Shown piece by piece: positions 6,421-7,896 of a DNA stretch of 7,896 nucleotides; position 1 is the stretch's first letter; the number at the start of each line of letters is the position of its first letter. The notes below the pieces were generated by a model. That model saw only the letters and a list, made by a program, of their open reading frames with translations, ran no database searches and was not told where the DNA came from. The stretch comes from Cryomorphaceae bacterium (GTDB lineage: Bacteria; Bacteroidota; Bacteroidia; Flavobacteriales; BACL11): the NCBI GenBank assembly GCA_949531795.1, contig CATIQX010000004.1:1-7896 (forward strand). The letters run 5' to 3'. The translations under genes were made by a program, and so were the position numbers.

Positions 6421-7833
6421 TTATTTCAATTCCAATACTACAATGTTTTCAACATGATGAGTTTGAGGGAACATATCAATTGGTTGAATATGAATTACCT
6501 TATATTGTTCATCCATTAATGATAAGTCACGTGCTTGTGTGGCAGAATTACAACTTACATAGACAATTCGTTTAGCGCCAATTTTTAGGATTTGTTCTAC
6601 TACCTTTTTGTGCATCCCATCTCTTGGAGGGTCAGTAATTATCACATCAGGATTCCCATTCTTTCCAATAAACTCATCTGTGAAAATTTCTTTCATATCC
6701 CCAGTGTAAAAGGTACAGTTTTTAATGTTATTTCGTTCCGCATTTTCATAAGCCGCTTTTATTCCTTCTTCAACAGAGTCAATCCCTACAACTTTTTTGG
6801 CTGATGTTGCCACATATTGCGCAATGGTTCCTGTACCTGTATACAGATCGTACACCAAATCATTTTTAGTTATTTTAGCAAGTTCTTTTGTTTTTCGGTA
6901 CAATATTTTCGCTTGTTCGCTATTGGTTTGGAAAAAGGATTTTGCTCCAATCTTAAAGTGTAATCCATCCATTTCCTCCATGATATAATCTTCTCCATTA
7001 TAGCAAATAACATCTTGATCGTACATTGTGTTATTTGCTTTTTGGTTTACAATATAAAGTAATGAAGTAATTTTAGGAAAAGAGATTTTGATGTGTTCCA
7101 TTAACAGTTTGATATTCTTTTTATCATTTTCATAAAACTGAACCAATACCATCAAATCATTAGTGGATGAAGTTCTAACCATTAAGTTCCTTAATAAGCC
7201 CTCTTGGTTTCTAATGTCAAAATAAGTTAGTTTGTTTTTATCAGCAAATTGCTTTACTGATAAACGAATAGCATTAGACGGTTTTTTTTGAAGGTGACAA
7301 TTGTTAAGGTTAATAACTTTGTCGAACATGCCAGGAACATGAAATCCAAGGGCATCTTTATCTTCAATTTCTGTTTCCGATTGTACTTCTTCTATTGTTA
7401 ACCATCTTTTGTTGGAAAAAGTAAACTCCATTTTATTTCTGTAAAAATATTCCTCATTACTTCCTAATATTTCCGAATGGGGTGGGAGCTCTATCCCTCC
7501 GATTCTTTTTAGGTTATTGAGCACCTCATTTTGTTTAAAGTCCAGCTGAGATTCGTATTTCATATTTTGCCATTTGCAACCACCACAGGTACCAAAATGT
7601 TCGCATTTAGGTTCTGTTCTTCTGTCAGAATAGGTATGGATTTTCTCAATTCGGGCTTCCCAAAATTTCTTTCTTCTTTTAAATACCGTAATATCACAAA
7701 TGTCCCCTGGCACACCACCTTGTACAAAAATGGCTCTCCCTTCATGTTTAGCTACTGATTTTCCTTTGTTTGCAGTGTCAATTATTTCAATATTTTCTAT
7801 TAAAATAGGCTCTCTTCTATTTTGTCTTCCCAT
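6421..7833 (-). CDS. rlmD: 23S rRNA (uracil-C5)-methyltransferase, RlmD/RumA family
   Basis: A 470-residue cytoplasmic enzyme that uses S-adenosylmethionine to methylate C5 of a uridine in 23S rRNA (U1939 for RlmD; U747, or both sites, for relatives). Residues about 10-66 form a TRAM RNA-binding domain. A [4Fe-4S] site is complete: Cys77, Cys83 and Cys86 (C-x5-C-x2-C) plus Cys179 in LNNCHLQ. FFQTN (300-304) precedes the methyltransferase core, which has the SAM loop DLYTGTGT (329-336), Asp352, and DPPRDGM (401-407). The catalytic nucleophile is Cys428 in VSCNS and the likely general base is Glu462 in HHVEN. No required residue is missing. Which uridine is modified cannot be decided from sequence. 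The ATG at 7833 lies four bases after a TAnnTTTG box, so the message may have almost no leader. The next gene downstream on the strand begins 38 nt after the stop. Confidence 0.95.
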   Translation of the reverse strand: MGRQNRREPILIENIEIIDTANKGKSVAKHEGRAIFVQGGVPGDICDITVFKRRKKFWEARIEKIHTYSDRRTEPKCEHFGTCGGCKWQNMKYESQLDFKQNEVLNNLKRIGGIELPPHSEILGSNEEYFYRNKMEFTFSNKRWLTIEEVQSETEIEDKDALGFHVPGMFDKVINLNNCHLQKKPSNAIRLSVKQFADKNKLTYFDIRNQEGLLRNLMVRTSSTNDLMVLVQFYENDKKNIKLLMEHIKISFPKITSLLYIVNQKANNTMYDQDVICYNGEDYIMEEMDGLHFKIGAKSFFQTNSEQAKILYRKTKELAKITKNDLVYDLYTGTGTIAQYVATSAKKVVGIDSVEEGIKAAYENAERNNIKNCTFYTGDMKEIFTDEFIGKNGNPDVIITDPPRDGMHKKVVEQILKIGAKRIVYVSCNSATQARDLSLMDEQYKVIHIQPIDMFPQTHHVENIVVLELK

Positions 7834-7836
7834 TCG

Positions 7837-7845
7837 GCAAAAGTA
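7837..7845 (-). promoter_or_regulatory. Candidate -7 box for rlmD, very close to its start codon
   Basis: On the minus strand TACTTTTGC fits the Bacteroidota -7 consensus TAnnTTTG, followed after only a few bases by the rlmD ATG. Transcription would start at or within a few bases of the start codon, implying a leaderless or nearly leaderless mRNA. No clear -33 TTG is seen at the usual spacing. Confidence 0.45.
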
Positions 7846-7867
7846 GAGATTTACTAATTAATTCTAC

Positions 7868-7876
7868 TATATTTGC
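7868..7876 (+). promoter_or_regulatory. Candidate -7 box for a rightward gene outside the window
   Basis: TATATTTGC on the plus strand fits TAnnTTTG. It points away from rlmD, toward the right edge, where no start codon is reached before the window ends. It would serve a divergently transcribed neighbour. No convincing -33 element is visible; that position overlaps the region around the opposite box. Confidence 0.4.
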
Positions 7877-7896
7877 ACTTCCTAAAATTTAAGATA

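Noticed and set aside
6592..6988. Two short plus-strand ORFs (6592-6804 and 6797-6988) opposite rlmD
   Set aside because: Both are antisense to the conserved methyltransferase core of rlmD and have no family features.
7531..7758. Plus-strand ORF at 7531-7758 and a second minus-strand frame at 7560-7745
   Set aside because: Both overlap the Fe-S/TRAM region of rlmD in other frames and carry no motif.

Overview
The window is AT-rich, tightly packed chromosomal DNA that most likely comes from a member of the Bacteroidota. The signs are: boxes resembling the Bacteroidota -7 promoter element TAnnTTTG, almost no Shine-Dalgarno sequences, a bacillithiol gene (bshA), a glycoside hydrolase family 3/serine hydrolase fusion typical of the phylum, exported proteins whose mature N-terminus begins with Gln, and a Septknot (former DUF6150) protein. 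The family and genus cannot be fixed from this sequence. I see no rRNA, tRNA, transposase, CRISPR array or phage gene.

Left half, plus strand (89-4738): a three-gene, translationally overlapping operon. The first gene encodes an exported GH3 N-acetylhexosaminidase fused to a beta-lactamase-like serine hydrolase. bshA (first step of bacillithiol synthesis) overlaps it by 8 nt, and coaE (last step of coenzyme A synthesis) overlaps bshA by 4 nt (ATGA). A loose theme is amino-sugar/cell-wall turnover followed by low-molecular-weight thiol and cofactor synthesis: BshA consumes UDP-GlcNAc, and both bacillithiol and CoA are thiol cofactors.

Centre, minus strand (4722-5461): a YciO-type member of the Sua5/YrdC family converges on coaE, and their coding ends overlap by 17 nt. 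It is preceded by a 39-residue single-pass membrane protein whose stop codon overlaps the yciO start (TAATG).

Right half, minus strand (5655-7833): in transcription order, rlmD (23S rRNA m5U methyltransferase with an Fe-S cluster), a small secreted protein built of six 13-residue repeats that belongs to the Septknot family, and a 126-residue cysteine-containing lipoprotein of unknown function. Gaps are 38 and 14 nt, so these three may be co-transcribed. At the right edge (7834-7896) two back-to-back TAnnTTTG boxes suggest a divergent promoter serving rlmD and a gene outside the window.

The most unusual item is the Septknot protein at 6050-6382. Members of this family are predicted, and in one bacterial case reported experimentally, to fold into a 7_1-knotted chain. 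Here it is exported and paired with an uncharacterised lipoprotein. The rest of the window is mostly core metabolism and RNA modification.
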